Shown here one piece after another: positions 1-7,879 of a stretch of 64,000 nt of DNA. The stretch lies in NCBI GenBank assembly GCA_018242425.1, contig JAFEBX010000009.1, positions 266,124-330,123 of the forward strand. Direction: 5' to 3'. The translations under genes and the position numbers were made by a program. This stretch comes from Pseudomonadota bacterium (GTDB lineage: Bacteria; Pseudomonadota; Gammaproteobacteria; Xanthomonadales; Xanthomonadaceae). Each line of letters opens with the position of its first letter. The first letter of the stretch is position 1. The notes under the pieces were generated by a model. That model was given only the letters and a program-made list of their open reading frames with translations, was not told where the DNA came from and did no database searches.

Positions 1-456
1 GCGTGGATGGTCATCGCCGAACAACTCGCCGCGCGTCGCGCACTCAGCATTGGCGAACGCACCGAAGTGTCGTGGGTCACCGCCGTGCTGGTCGGCATCG
101 CGCAAGTCGTCGCCGGCGTGTTCCCGGGCACTTCGCGCTCGGCCACCACCATCTTCATCGCGCTGCTGACCGGCACCACCTCGCGCGCCGCCGCCACCGA
201 ATTCGCCTTCCTGGTCGGCATCCCGACCATGTTCGCCGCCACCGCCTACGACCTGCTGAAGGTGTTCAAGAACGGCGAGGCGATGCACGAGGACTGGTCC
301 TCGCTCGGGATCGCCTTCGTGGTCTCGATGATCACCGCCTTCATCGCGGTCAAATGGTTGTTGCGCTATATCCGCAGTCACCGCTTCACCGCTTTCGCCG
401 TGTATCGCATCGTGTTGGGTGTCGCGCTGTTGTTGCTGTTGCCCGCCACTGCCTGA
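1..456 (+). CDS. uppP: Undecaprenyl-diphosphatase, 5'-truncated by window edge
   Basis: This is the C-terminal part of the integral membrane phosphatase that converts undecaprenyl diphosphate to the monophosphate, recycling the lipid carrier for peptidoglycan and other wall polymers. The frame is open from base 1, so the true start lies outside the window; about 151 codons remain of a usual 260-280. The family signature PGTSRSATT is present near visible residue 43, including the Ser-Arg-Ser residues of the active site, and several hydrophobic helices follow. An 11-base gap separates it from the next lipoprotein gene, so the two may be co-transcribed. Confidence is high for the family. Confidence 0.93.
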   Translation, partial: AWMVIAEQLAARRALSIGERTEVSWVTAVLVGIAQVVAGVFPGTSRSATTIFIALLTGTTSRAAATEFAFLVGIPTMFAATAYDLLKVFKNGEAMHEDWSSLGIAFVVSMITAFIAVKWLLRYIRSHRFTAFAVYRIVLGVALLLLLPATA

Positions 457-467
457 GGAGCTTGATC

Positions 468-1286
468 ATGACGAAACTGTCCCGCATCACCCCGGCCCTG
501 CTCGCTTGCGCGCTGGCCGCCTGCGTCGGCACCGGTTCTTCGGACAAGGCGACGACCGCGGCTCCCGGCGCATCGCCGCAAACACCGGCGCCATCGCGGG
601 CCGATGCCGGCGCGCAATTGCCGCGTTATCACTGGAAATTGCAGGATGCCCGCGCCAGCGGCGGTGGACGCATCGATGCGCTGTTCGCACGCGACGACAA
701 GCCGCTGACGCTGGACTTCGGTGATGGCCGCGTCTCGGTACGCAATGCATGCAATGGCATCGGTGGCAGTTACACGCTGGAAGGCGACACGCTGACCTTC
801 GGCCCGATGATGGGCACGATGATGGCCTGCGCCGACCCCAGGCTGACCGCGCTCGACGGCGCCGTCACCACGCGCCTGACCGGAAAATCGCAAATCGCGA
901 TTGCCGCCGGCGCATCCCCGTCATTGAAGATCGTGCTTTCCAATGGCGACGCGTTGACCTTCGCCGGCGAGGAAACCGCCGAAACGAAATATGGTGGTCC
1001 CGGCAAGCAGGCCTTCCTCGAGGTCGCACCGCAGCGCGTCGCCTGCAACCATCCGCTGATGCCGAACCACCAGTGCCTCAGCGTGCGCGAAATCACCTAC
1101 GGCGACAACGGCGTCAAGGCCTCGACCGGGCGGTGGCATCCGCTCTACGAGGAAATCGAGGGCTACAGCTTCCAGCCCGGCACGCGCAACGTGCTGCGGT
1201 TGAAGCAGTTCGAACGCAAGAACGTGCCGGCCGATGCCTCGCGCACGGTCTACGTGCTCGACATGGTGGTGGAGTCGGGAGGCTGA
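468..1286 (+). CDS. META-domain/DUF4377-type lipoprotein
   Basis: Predicted outer-membrane or periplasmic lipoprotein of 272 residues. The start at 468 is supported by GAGGAG about 7 bases upstream and by the lipoprotein signal it creates (lipobox LAAC, lipidated Cys19). Residues about 55-165 resemble a META (HslJ-like) domain: the conserved stretch RNACNGIGGSYTLEGDTLTF followed by GPMMGTMMAC is typical. The rest resembles the DUF4377 domain (KQAFLEVAPQRVAC, then CLSVREITYG). Such proteins are linked to heat or novobiocin resistance in E. coli (HslJ), but the biochemical role is unknown. The frame is open further upstream across uppP, but that extension lacks a ribosome site and the signal peptide would be internal. 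Confidence 0.85.
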   Translation: MTKLSRITPALLACALAACVGTGSSDKATTAAPGASPQTPAPSRADAGAQLPRYHWKLQDARASGGGRIDALFARDDKPLTLDFGDGRVSVRNACNGIGGSYTLEGDTLTFGPMMGTMMACADPRLTALDGAVTTRLTGKSQIAIAAGASPSLKIVLSNGDALTFAGEETAETKYGGPGKQAFLEVAPQRVACNHPLMPNHQCLSVREITYGDNGVKASTGRWHPLYEEIEGYSFQPGTRNVLRLKQFERKNVPADASRTVYVLDMVVESGG

Positions 1287-1294
1287 TCGCAACA

Positions 1295-1527
1295 GCATCG
1301 CACGCGCTGGCTTGGTGGGCGGCCAGCTCCGGTGCCCCACACGCCGCGCGAGTGTTGTTGCTCTCAGGATGAAGAAGCGAAAAGTCCGCGACCGGCGGCG
1401 CCTGTGCGGTTCGTCCGTCTCGCCGACCATACGAGGCATGGATGCCGAGTCGAGCCCCCATGGATGGGTTCACGGCGTGTCGGCGAGACGGATAACCGCA
1501 GCAGGCGCTCAGCCGGGCGATGCTTTT
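1295..1527. repeat. Dispersed intergenic repeat, copy 1 (short form)
   Basis: About 233 bases between two convergent genes. It starts GCATCGC and ends GCGATGCTTTT, a short terminal inverted repeat. Its second half (about 1387-1527) matches the other two copies closely: the blocks GGCGGCGCCTGTGCGGTTCG, GAGGCATGGATGCCGAG, GTTCACGGCGTGTCGG and CAGGCGCTCAGCCGGGCGAT recur in order. It lacks the internal palindromic arm present in copies 2 and 3. The right end runs exactly into the TGA stop of the minus-strand PEBP gene (1527-1529). Several small frames can be read through it, but they are by-products of the repeat. Confidence 0.75.
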
Positions 1528-2129
1528 CAGGCGTGCAGGCGATACGTTCCGTAGATCGCCACTTCGTCCAGCACGTGGCCGTGCATCGCACGCTGCGCAT
1601 CGGCCGCGGTGAATGACGCAGGCACGTCGAGCCCGGCCACATCCAGCGCATACAGCCGGAAGAAATAGCGGTGCGTGCGCAGGTCGTTCGGCGGCGGATA
1701 CGGGCCGTCGTAGCCGTGGTATTCCCCGCGCATGCCGCCGGTGTCGCCGGCGAACCAGCCGGTGTAGTCGTTCAGGCCCTGGCGCATCCCCGCCCCATCG
1801 CCCAGCGGCTTGCCACCCTTGGTCACCCCGTCGCTGGCACTGCCCGCCGCGATCTCATGCACGTCGGCGGGAATGTCGACCACCGCCCAATGGACGAAAT
1901 CGCCACGCGGATGCTCGACCGGAATCTCCACGCCGTCCTTGCCGGCCAGCGAGGCATCGGTCGGTGCATCGGTGTCGATGCACAACAGGACGAACGACTT
2001 CGTGCCGGCGGGCGCATCGCTCCATGCCAGCTGCGGATTGCGGTTGCCGCCGAATCCATCGGGTGCGCCCAGCGCGAATTCGGGCCGGATCGCGCCGCGG
2101 TGTTCGAAGCTGTCGCTAGTGATCTTCAT
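1527..2129 (-). CDS. YbhB/YbcL family PEBP (Raf kinase inhibitor-like) protein
   Basis: A 200-residue phosphatidylethanolamine-binding-protein family member with no signal peptide, so probably cytoplasmic. The bacterial PEBP pattern is clear: NPQLAWSDAPAGTKSFVL (anion pocket side), DTDAPT, then GDFVHWAVVDIPAD and YDGPYPPPNDLRTHRYFFRLYALD, the last carrying the GP-P-x-x-D/H ligand-site motif. The cellular role of bacterial PEBPs is not established. GGAG lies 7 bases before the ATG. The start overlaps the stop of the upstream hydrolase by four bases (ATGA), making it the third gene of an acyltransferase-hydrolase-PEBP operon. The 3' end abuts the intergenic repeat. Confidence 0.92.
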   Translation of the reverse strand: MKITSDSFEHRGAIRPEFALGAPDGFGGNRNPQLAWSDAPAGTKSFVLLCIDTDAPTDASLAGKDGVEIPVEHPRGDFVHWAVVDIPADVHEIAAGSASDGVTKGGKPLGDGAGMRQGLNDYTGWFAGDTGGMRGEYHGYDGPYPPPNDLRTHRYFFRLYALDVAGLDVPASFTAADAQRAMHGHVLDEVAIYGTYRLHA

Positions 2130-3160
2130 GGCGAATCTCCTTCGTCGTCACCGGCAGTCTGCCCCAACCCGCGTTCGTTGGCGATGATGCGTTCGGCGAT
2201 CCAGCGTTCGCCATAGCCGCGCATCGCCCAGTTCTCGATGAAGCCGCAGTGGCCGCCATTCGCCGACAATTCCACGCGCGCGTTTGCCTGCTCCGCCAAC
2301 CCACCGAAATCGACTAGCGGCACCACCGGATCGTCCGCCGACATCAGCACATCGACCGGCACGCAGCTCGCGCCCAAGGCGGCGACATCGACGTGGTACG
2401 CATCGAAATAGGCATCCAGCGTTCCGTAATCGGTATGCGCCTCGACCATCCATGCCGTCAGCGCGCGCATCGGCAATTTCAGGACCGCATCGGCGAAGCC
2501 ATGGCGCTGCGGGAACAGTTCACGCTTGCGTCGCAACGACTGCCGCCATTCGCGTTCGAAATGACGGATGTAGGGCCACCATCCCGCCTCCATCGCGTCC
2601 ATGGTGCGCGCGGGATCGAGCGGCGGGCACACCGCCAGCGCCTGCACCAGCGGCAATCCGGCCGAGCGCGCATGCAGCGCGGTGCGCAAGGCGAAATTCC
2701 CGCCCAGCGAAAATCCCGCGACCACGAGTCGTGCCGGTTGCCAGCGCACCAGCGCATCCTTCGCGGCATTGAGGACATCCTCGATGCGGCCGGAATGGAA
2801 CATCTCTTCGTTGAGATGGTGCGTGTTGCCGTGGTCGCGGAAATTCAGCCGCAACACCGTGAATCCCGCGTCCAGCAGCAACGCCGCGCTCAGGCGCATG
2901 TAATTGGATTCGATGCTGCCTTCCCAACCATGCAACAACAGCACCAGGGTGTCGGAACGCTGCAGGCGCGGCCGGCTGTAGATACCTTGCAGGCGCGCGT
3001 CCCCTCCCGCTGCCAGCGTCACCTCTTCGTGCACGGCATCGCAGCGCGCAAGTTCGCGGCGGGCGAGTCGACTGCGACGAAACCCGCTGCCCAGGAAAGT
3101 CTGTAGATGGGGATTGCGCAATCCGCGCGCAGGCCGGAACGGGCTGGCGACCCGGCTCAC
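2126..3160 (-). CDS. YheT-type alpha/beta hydrolase
   Basis: A 344-residue alpha/beta hydrolase of the YheT/ABHD1-3 (UPF0017) group, usually annotated as a carboxylesterase of unknown natural substrate. The N-terminal RGLRNPHLQT is characteristic of the group. The oxyanion region is LLLHGWEGS (about 75-82), the nucleophile is Ser151 in GFSLGG, the acid is Asp276 or Asp277 in SADDPVVP, and the base is His304 in NGGHCGF. Translation starts with GTG, which overlaps the stop of the upstream acyltransferase (GTGA), and its own stop overlaps the next gene. A lipid substrate fits the acyltransferase neighbour, but this is an inference. Confidence 0.9.
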   Translation of the reverse strand: MSRVASPFRPARGLRNPHLQTFLGSGFRRSRLARRELARCDAVHEEVTLAAGGDARLQGIYSRPRLQRSDTLVLLLHGWEGSIESNYMRLSAALLLDAGFTVLRLNFRDHGNTHHLNEEMFHSGRIEDVLNAAKDALVRWQPARLVVAGFSLGGNFALRTALHARSAGLPLVQALAVCPPLDPARTMDAMEAGWWPYIRHFEREWRQSLRRKRELFPQRHGFADAVLKLPMRALTAWMVEAHTDYGTLDAYFDAYHVDVAALGASCVPVDVLMSADDPVVPLVDFGGLAEQANARVELSANGGHCGFIENWAMRGYGERWIAERIIANERGLGQTAGDDEGDSP

Positions 3161-3927
3161 GACCCGTGCAGCGCGGTGTCGATGCGTTCGCGTGCCAACT
3201 CTGCGATGCGACGGCGCCCATCGGCCTCACCGGGCAGGATGGGCGCCAGGTAGATCACGTCGACCGTGCGCGCCGGTTCGCCCAGCAGACGCCAGAAGTT
3301 CTGCGCGAAGCTCTCGCGCTTGGCGAATGCCACGATGGTCTGGGCGTCGCCGCCGGTGCCGTAGCACAGGGCCACCGGCTGCACCGCGACATTCGCTTCG
3401 ACCGACGCGTAGAACAGTCGCGCATGGAACGGCCCGAGCTCGCGGCCATCGCGGGTGCCGCCTTCCGGGAACGCGCCGACCGAATGGCCTTCGCGCAGGC
3501 GCTCGACCATCTGCTGCAACACGTCACCCAGCGATTCCTGGCTACCGCGCTGGTGGAAGATGGTCTGGCCCTTCTTCGCCATCCAGCCGACCAGCGGCCA
3601 ACCGGCGATTTCGCGCTTGGCGACGAAACCCATCATCCGCGTGCTGTGGAGGACGACGATGTCGGTCCAGCTGACGTGGTTGGCGACGAACAGCACCGGA
3701 TCCGGCAGCTGGGCGCCCCTGGCGCGCACTTCCAGCCCGTAGATGCGCATCAGGGTGCGCGACCACCAGCGCACCGCGCGGTGGCCAAGGCGAACGCCGC
3801 CGATGGTCTTTTCGCCCCACGGCTCCGCCATCAGCAGAATCGTGATGGGCAGATCGACGGCGGCATGCCAGACCAGCAGGGGGATGCGCCAGATGTAGCG
3901 CAGGGCGCGGCGAAGCGGAGAATTCAT
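3157..3927 (-). CDS. 1-acyl-sn-glycerol-3-phosphate acyltransferase family protein (PlsC-like)
   Basis: A 256-residue acyltransferase of the PlsC/LPLAT family, expected to transfer an acyl group onto a lysophospholipid at the inner membrane. The catalytic NHxxxxD motif is NHVSWTD (His84, Asp89) and the phosphate-binding motif is FPEGGTRDG (about 153-161). A hydrophobic N-terminal segment (residues about 12-34) provides membrane contact. It is the first gene of a three-gene operon with four-base overlaps. Whether it is the main PlsC or an ornithine-lipid type paralogue (OlsA-like) cannot be told from sequence alone. Its upstream region is shared with a divergent sigma factor and holds strong hairpins. 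Confidence 0.88.
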   Translation of the reverse strand: MNSPLRRALRYIWRIPLLVWHAAVDLPITILLMAEPWGEKTIGGVRLGHRAVRWWSRTLMRIYGLEVRARGAQLPDPVLFVANHVSWTDIVVLHSTRMMGFVAKREIAGWPLVGWMAKKGQTIFHQRGSQESLGDVLQQMVERLREGHSVGAFPEGGTRDGRELGPFHARLFYASVEANVAVQPVALCYGTGGDAQTIVAFAKRESFAQNFWRLLGEPARTVDVIYLAPILPGEADGRRRIAELARERIDTALHGS

Positions 3928-3947
3928 CCGTATTAGGTTAGCGGGTT

Positions 3948-4100
3948 AGACAACAAAGCGGGCGCGATTGCTCGCGCCCGCTTCGCGACACTCCCTGTCT
4001 TTTTGCTCCCTCAGCGGAGCTTCGGCCGGACAAAGCTGCATCCTGCAGCCCCTCCCGAGTCCGGCCGTCGCCCTCATGGACAACTCCCCGCTCATGGATA
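3948..4100 (-). ncRNA. Candidate structured small RNA or leader
   Basis: The 245-base gap between divergent plsC-like and sigma factor genes is packed with hairpins. On the minus strand they appear in order: an outer stem CGGCCGGAC/GTCCGGCCG (4023-4031 with 4059-4067) enclosing a stem GCTGCA/TGCAGC (4035-4049), then GCTCC/GGAGC (4005-4020), then a perfect 12-base-pair stem with a GCAA loop followed by TGTTGTCT (3983 down to about 3948). Ending in a terminator-like hairpin favours a minus-strand RNA of roughly 120-150 bases. A TATCTA box near 4098-4103 on that strand could be its -10, but no good -35 is seen. A plsC leader or attenuator is the alternative. No known RNA family was recognised. 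Confidence 0.35.
3956..3983 (-). terminator. Perfect 12-bp GC-rich hairpin with GNRA loop
   Basis: The inverted repeat AAGCGGGCGCGA/TCGCGCCCGCTT is perfect. Read on the minus strand the loop is GCAA and the stem is followed by TGTTGTCT, a moderate U-rich tail. It lies 29 bases before the acyltransferase start, so it would either end an upstream small RNA or act as a leader attenuator. On the plus strand no T run follows directly. Confidence 0.5.
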
Positions 4101-4172
4101 GATAACGGATTCCTGTCTCAAAACCCGACATCGGCTTGCCCGGACGCCCCAAGAAGACGCAGAATCAATGAC

Positions 4173-4724
4173 ATGACGCGGTCCGACACCCCAGCCGATG
4201 GCTTCCGGGACGGCCCGCTCGCAGGGGGGGGCTCGGGGTGGCCGGACGTCTATGCGGCAGCCTATGAGGACCTGAAGCGGGCGGCCCGCCTTCAGCTGCG
4301 CCGCTCGGCCCGCGCCTTCGACACCACCGCACTGGTCAACGAAACCTTCCTCAAGCTGTCCAGCGAGGGCGCCCTCAAGCCCGAAGACCGCCGCCAGCTG
4401 CTGGCGTTGTCGGCACGCGCGATGCGCCACGTCCTGGTGGACGAGGTGCGCCGGCTCCACGCCGGCAAGCGCAACGGCGAACAGGTCACCCTGGTGACCC
4501 AGATCGGGACACCCGACCCTGCCTTCGGCGTACTGGAAGTGGACGAGATGCTGGCGACCCTGGCCGAGGCCGATCCGCGCGCCGCCTCGGTGGTGGAACT
4601 GCGCTGTTTTGGTGGCTACACCGAAGAGGAAATCGCCGGGCTGCTGGAGATCACCACCCGCACCGTGCAACGCGACTGGCGCAAGGCACGTGCCTTCCTG
4701 GTCGCGCAACTGGTCGGCGAATGA
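4173..4724 (+). CDS. ECF43-type RNA polymerase sigma factor (TIGR02999-like)
   Basis: A 183-residue ECF sigma factor of the group encoded beside Ser/Thr kinases (ECF43). Region 2 includes YEDLKRAARLQL and FDTTALVNETFLKL; region 4 is the helix-turn-helix FGGYTEEEIAGLLEITTRTV followed by QRDWRKARAF. In typical ECF factors region 2.2 carries acidic DAED where this protein has Asp50-Thr51-Thr52-Ala53. In Vibrio parahaemolyticus EcfP and Xanthomonas citri EcfK, related sigma factors are activated by a partner kinase through threonine phosphorylation. No anti-sigma gene is adjacent. Its stop overlaps the kinase start (ATGA), indicating coupled translation. The ribosome site is weak. Confidence 0.9.
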   Translation: MTRSDTPADGFRDGPLAGGGSGWPDVYAAAYEDLKRAARLQLRRSARAFDTTALVNETFLKLSSEGALKPEDRRQLLALSARAMRHVLVDEVRRLHAGKRNGEQVTLVTQIGTPDPAFGVLEVDEMLATLAEADPRAASVVELRCFGGYTEEEIAGLLEITTRTVQRDWRKARAFLVAQLVGE

Positions 4725-7510
4725 CCACGAATGCCAGCCGCCTGCAACGTGCGCTGGCGCTGTTCGAAGCCGTCGCCGATCTGCCTGCCGGCGAACGCAA
4801 GCACCTGCTGGACGAGGCCTGCGCCGACGACCCCGAGTTGCGCAGGAACGTCGAGGCGATGTTGCTGGCCGACCGTACCGCCGACAACCTTCCAACCGAA
4901 CCTTCTGCCTGGCTGGATGGCTCTTCTCAACCACCCGTCGACGAGAAAGAGGACATTTCGACGCTGCGCTTCGGGCCATGGCAGGTCACCGGCGTGCTTG
5001 GCCGCGGCGGCATGGGCGCGGTCTATCGCGTCGAACGCGCCGATGGCGCCTATCACCAGAAAGCGGCACTCAAGCGCATCCGCATGGGGCTGGATACCGG
5101 TGATGCCCAGCAACGCTTCCTGCGCGAGCGCCAGATCCTCGCCACGCTCCGCCACCCCAACATCGCGCGCCTGATCGATGGCGGTGTCGCCGGCGAAACA
5201 CCCTACTTCGCCATGGAACTGGTCGAGGGCGAACGCATCGACCGCTGGTGCGACGCCCGCAAGCTCAACCTGCGCGATCGCGTGCAGCTGTTCCTGCAGG
5301 TGCTGGATGCGGTGAGCGAGGCACATCGCAACCTGATCGTCCATCGCGACCTCAAGCCATCCAACGTGCTGGTCGACGACAACGGCCAGGCACACCTGCT
5401 CGATTTCGGCATCGCGCAACTGCTCGAGGAAGACGCCGACGCAACACAGACCCAACATCGCGCCTTCACCCCGGATTTCGCTTCCCCCGAGCAACTGCGC
5501 GCGGAACCGGTCACCACCGCTTCCGACGTCTACCAGCTTGGCGTGATGCTTTACCTGCTGGTCTGCGGCCGCCATCCGTTCGGAATCGAGGCCGACACCC
5601 CCTGGCATCGCAAGATCGCCCTGCTCGATCGCCCCGCGACCCCACCGGCGCGCGCGCTCGACGACATTGGCGCGGCGGATCGCGGTGGATCACGGAAAGC
5701 CCTGTCCAAGCAGATTTCCGGCGACCTCGAAGCCATCCTGCTGCGCGCGATCGCACGCGTACCGAGCGCGCGCTATGCGTCCGTCGATGCCTTCCGCAGC
5801 GACCTGCGTGCATGGCTGGGTGGTTACGGCGTGCAGGCGCGCCTGCCCGGGCGCCGCGAACGCCTGGTGCGGATGATCCGTCGCAACCGCCTGCTGTTCG
5901 CCGCGGGCACCGCGGTGGTCGCGGCGCTCGCGGTCGGGCTCGGCAGCGCCCTGCTGGAAGCGCGCCGCGCGCATCGCAGCGAAGCCAATGCCCTCCAGCA
6001 ACAATCGCTGGCGGAACACAACGCGCGCCAGTCCGCCGCGATCCAGGAAACCTTCGAACGCATGCTGATGCATGCGATGGCGGTCGACGGTGGCCGCAAG
6101 ACCACGGTGCGCGAAATGGCCGATGGCGCGATGCGCAGCATCGACACCAGGTCCGGCCGCGGCGACGCCGCGCGCATCTCGCTGCTGCTCGACCTGATCC
6201 ACGTCTACATCGTCGCCGGCCAGAAGGACGGCGCGCGCGAAATGCTCGAGAAGGTGCGCCCGCAGGCAATGGCGATGTCCGTGGATCAACCGGTGTTCGC
6301 GTTCCGCATCAAGGCACTGGAAGCCGACATGCTGGAGGAGACCGACCCGAACAAGATCCCGGGCTATCGCGACGCCCGCGCATTCACCGCGAAGTGGATC
6401 GGGAAAGCCGACGAATCGTCGTTCGAGAATGTCCGCACCTCGCTCATCAATTACCTGTATTCGCTGGACTGGCGCGGGATGTCGATCGAGCAAAGCGTGA
6501 TCGCGCGCGACATCCATGCCATGACCCTGGCGCGCTACGGCGAACAGAACCCGCGCACGGTCCAGATGGCGATGGCCGATGCCCGCGCCCTGATCGCTAT
6601 CGGCCACCATCGCGAGGCCGATCGCATGCTGCAGCAGCAGCTGGCACTCGCCTCGAGCCATTTCGGCGCCAGTGGACAACTGGCGACCAGCACGCTTTCG
6701 ATGATCGTCGGCAACGACGCATTGATGGACGGACACTGGCCGCGCGCCGAAGCCGAATCACATGATCTGCTGAAGAAGTACCAGGATCGCCGCGTCGATG
6801 TCCTCGGCGAACGCAAGGTGAAGGCGCGCATGGTGCTGATCCGGCTGCTGCAGCGGCAGCGCCGCGATGCCGAAGCCAGGGTCGAATTGGCGCACCTGGA
6901 GCCGGATCTCGCAGCGGCCATGGGCGAAGATCGCGATTCATTGCGGGTCGACATGCTGATCCTGCAGTCGGAGCAGGCGTGGCACGAGGATAACCCGGTG
7001 AAGTCACTCGAATATGCCGAAGCCGGGTTGGCGATTCCGTGGAAACCGCTCGCGTATGACGATGCCATTTCCCGCGTCGGCGCCCTGCAGGCTGCGGCGC
7101 GCGCGCAAGCGGTATCCGGCCAATGCAAGGCCGCGACCCGCAGAGTCGCCGATGCCTTGCAACTGCGCGCCACCTTCCCGCAACAGCTGGATTTCACCCA
7201 CGACTGGGTACAGGCGGCGAATGTGGAGCTCGCCTGCGGGCAAACCGATGCCGCGTTGAAACTCGCGCGCCTTGCCGCCACCAACCTGTCGCGCCTGCCG
7301 GAACCGGATAGCTGGCGGACCGGCACCGTCCAGCTCGCGCTGGCGCGTGCGCACGCCGCCGCCGGGCATCATGCGGAAAGTGCATTGGCCTACCAGCGCG
7401 CGGATGCCGCCTTCGCGCGCGTGGTTCCCGCCACGCATCCGTACCGTGTCGCGATCGCCGGGGAACACAAGGTCACCGACCTTCCGTTTACCAGCGAAGC
7501 GCCGTGGTGA
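4721..7510 (+). CDS. Transmembrane Ser/Thr protein kinase with TPR-like C-terminal region (PknS-like)
   Basis: A 929-residue Hanks-type kinase. The cytoplasmic kinase domain (about 85-360) is intact: glycine loop GRGGMGAVY (about 94-102), catalytic lysine in AALKRI (about 118), HRDLKPSN (His208-Asp210) and DFG (Asp228). A juxtamembrane basic stretch RMIRRNR precedes one membrane helix (about 389-411). The remaining 500 residues are helical and TPR-like, presumably periplasmic, and would sense a signal. Overlap with the sigma gene implies it is the activating kinase of that factor, by analogy with PknT-EcfP and PknS-EcfK. It converges with the minus-strand secreted-protein cluster. Confidence 0.92.
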   Translation: MTTNASRLQRALALFEAVADLPAGERKHLLDEACADDPELRRNVEAMLLADRTADNLPTEPSAWLDGSSQPPVDEKEDISTLRFGPWQVTGVLGRGGMGAVYRVERADGAYHQKAALKRIRMGLDTGDAQQRFLRERQILATLRHPNIARLIDGGVAGETPYFAMELVEGERIDRWCDARKLNLRDRVQLFLQVLDAVSEAHRNLIVHRDLKPSNVLVDDNGQAHLLDFGIAQLLEEDADATQTQHRAFTPDFASPEQLRAEPVTTASDVYQLGVMLYLLVCGRHPFGIEADTPWHRKIALLDRPATPPARALDDIGAADRGGSRKALSKQISGDLEAILLRAIARVPSARYASVDAFRSDLRAWLGGYGVQARLPGRRERLVRMIRRNRLLFAAGTAVVAALAVGLGSALLEARRAHRSEANALQQQSLAEHNARQSAAIQETFERMLMHAMAVDGGRKTTVREMADGAMRSIDTRSGRGDAARISLLLDLIHVYIVAGQKDGAREMLEKVRPQAMAMSVDQPVFAFRIKALEADMLEETDPNKIPGYRDARAFTAKWIGKADESSFENVRTSLINYLYSLDWRGMSIEQSVIARDIHAMTLARYGEQNPRTVQMAMADARALIAIGHHREADRMLQQQLALASSHFGASGQLATSTLSMIVGNDALMDGHWPRAEAESHDLLKKYQDRRVDVLGERKVKARMVLIRLLQRQRRDAEARVELAHLEPDLAAAMGEDRDSLRVDMLILQSEQAWHEDNPVKSLEYAEAGLAIPWKPLAYDDAISRVGALQAAARAQAVSGQCKAATRRVADALQLRATFPQQLDFTHDWVQAANVELACGQTDAALKLARLAATNLSRLPEPDSWRTGTVQLALARAHAAAGHHAESALAYQRADAAFARVVPATHPYRVAIAGEHKVTDLPFTSEAPW

Positions 7511-7534
7511 TGGCGGCAAGGCGCGATGATCGCC

Positions 7535-7801
7535 CTAATCGCCGTGGCAACGACTGCATTGCGGATTGTCGTCGCTCGCCAGCGACTGCATTTTCGAAGC
7601 AGTCTTGCCGCCATGCAGGACCAGAATCGCCTGCTTGAGCAATGAGCGGCCCTGGTTGCCGGTGGCATCCGCGCCTGCCTTTGCTGGTGCCGGCACTTCG
7701 GATTTCCGCGCCACCTCCTTGGTATCCGTGGCTGCGTCGGCCAGCGAACCGACACTCATCATCCCCAAAACCATCGCGCAGAGCAGTGAACGCTTGAACA
7801 T
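7535..7801 (-). CDS. Small exported protein with C-terminal CxxCH motif
   Basis: An 88-residue protein with a clear signal peptide (cleavage near SLADA-A, about residue 23) and GAGGGAG 8 bases before the ATG. The mature part is about 65 residues. Its last seven residues are CSRCHGD: Cys82, Cys85 and His86 form a perfect c-type haem attachment motif at the extreme C-terminus. No distal Met ligand domain follows, so it is not a normal cytochrome c; it may carry a lone haem, bind a metal, or be a degenerate remnant. It is the last gene of a nine-gene minus-strand cluster and converges with the kinase gene. Confidence 0.65.
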   Translation of the reverse strand: MFKRSLLCAMVLGMMSVGSLADAATDTKEVARKSEVPAPAKAGADATGNQGRSLLKQAILVLHGGKTASKMQSLASDDNPQCSRCHGD

Positions 7802-7879
7802 GGCGGTGACTCCCTCGAGGTTGGTCGAACGCTACACCATCGTGGGAACCCCGTAACCTGACAAACGTGACAGTCGGTG

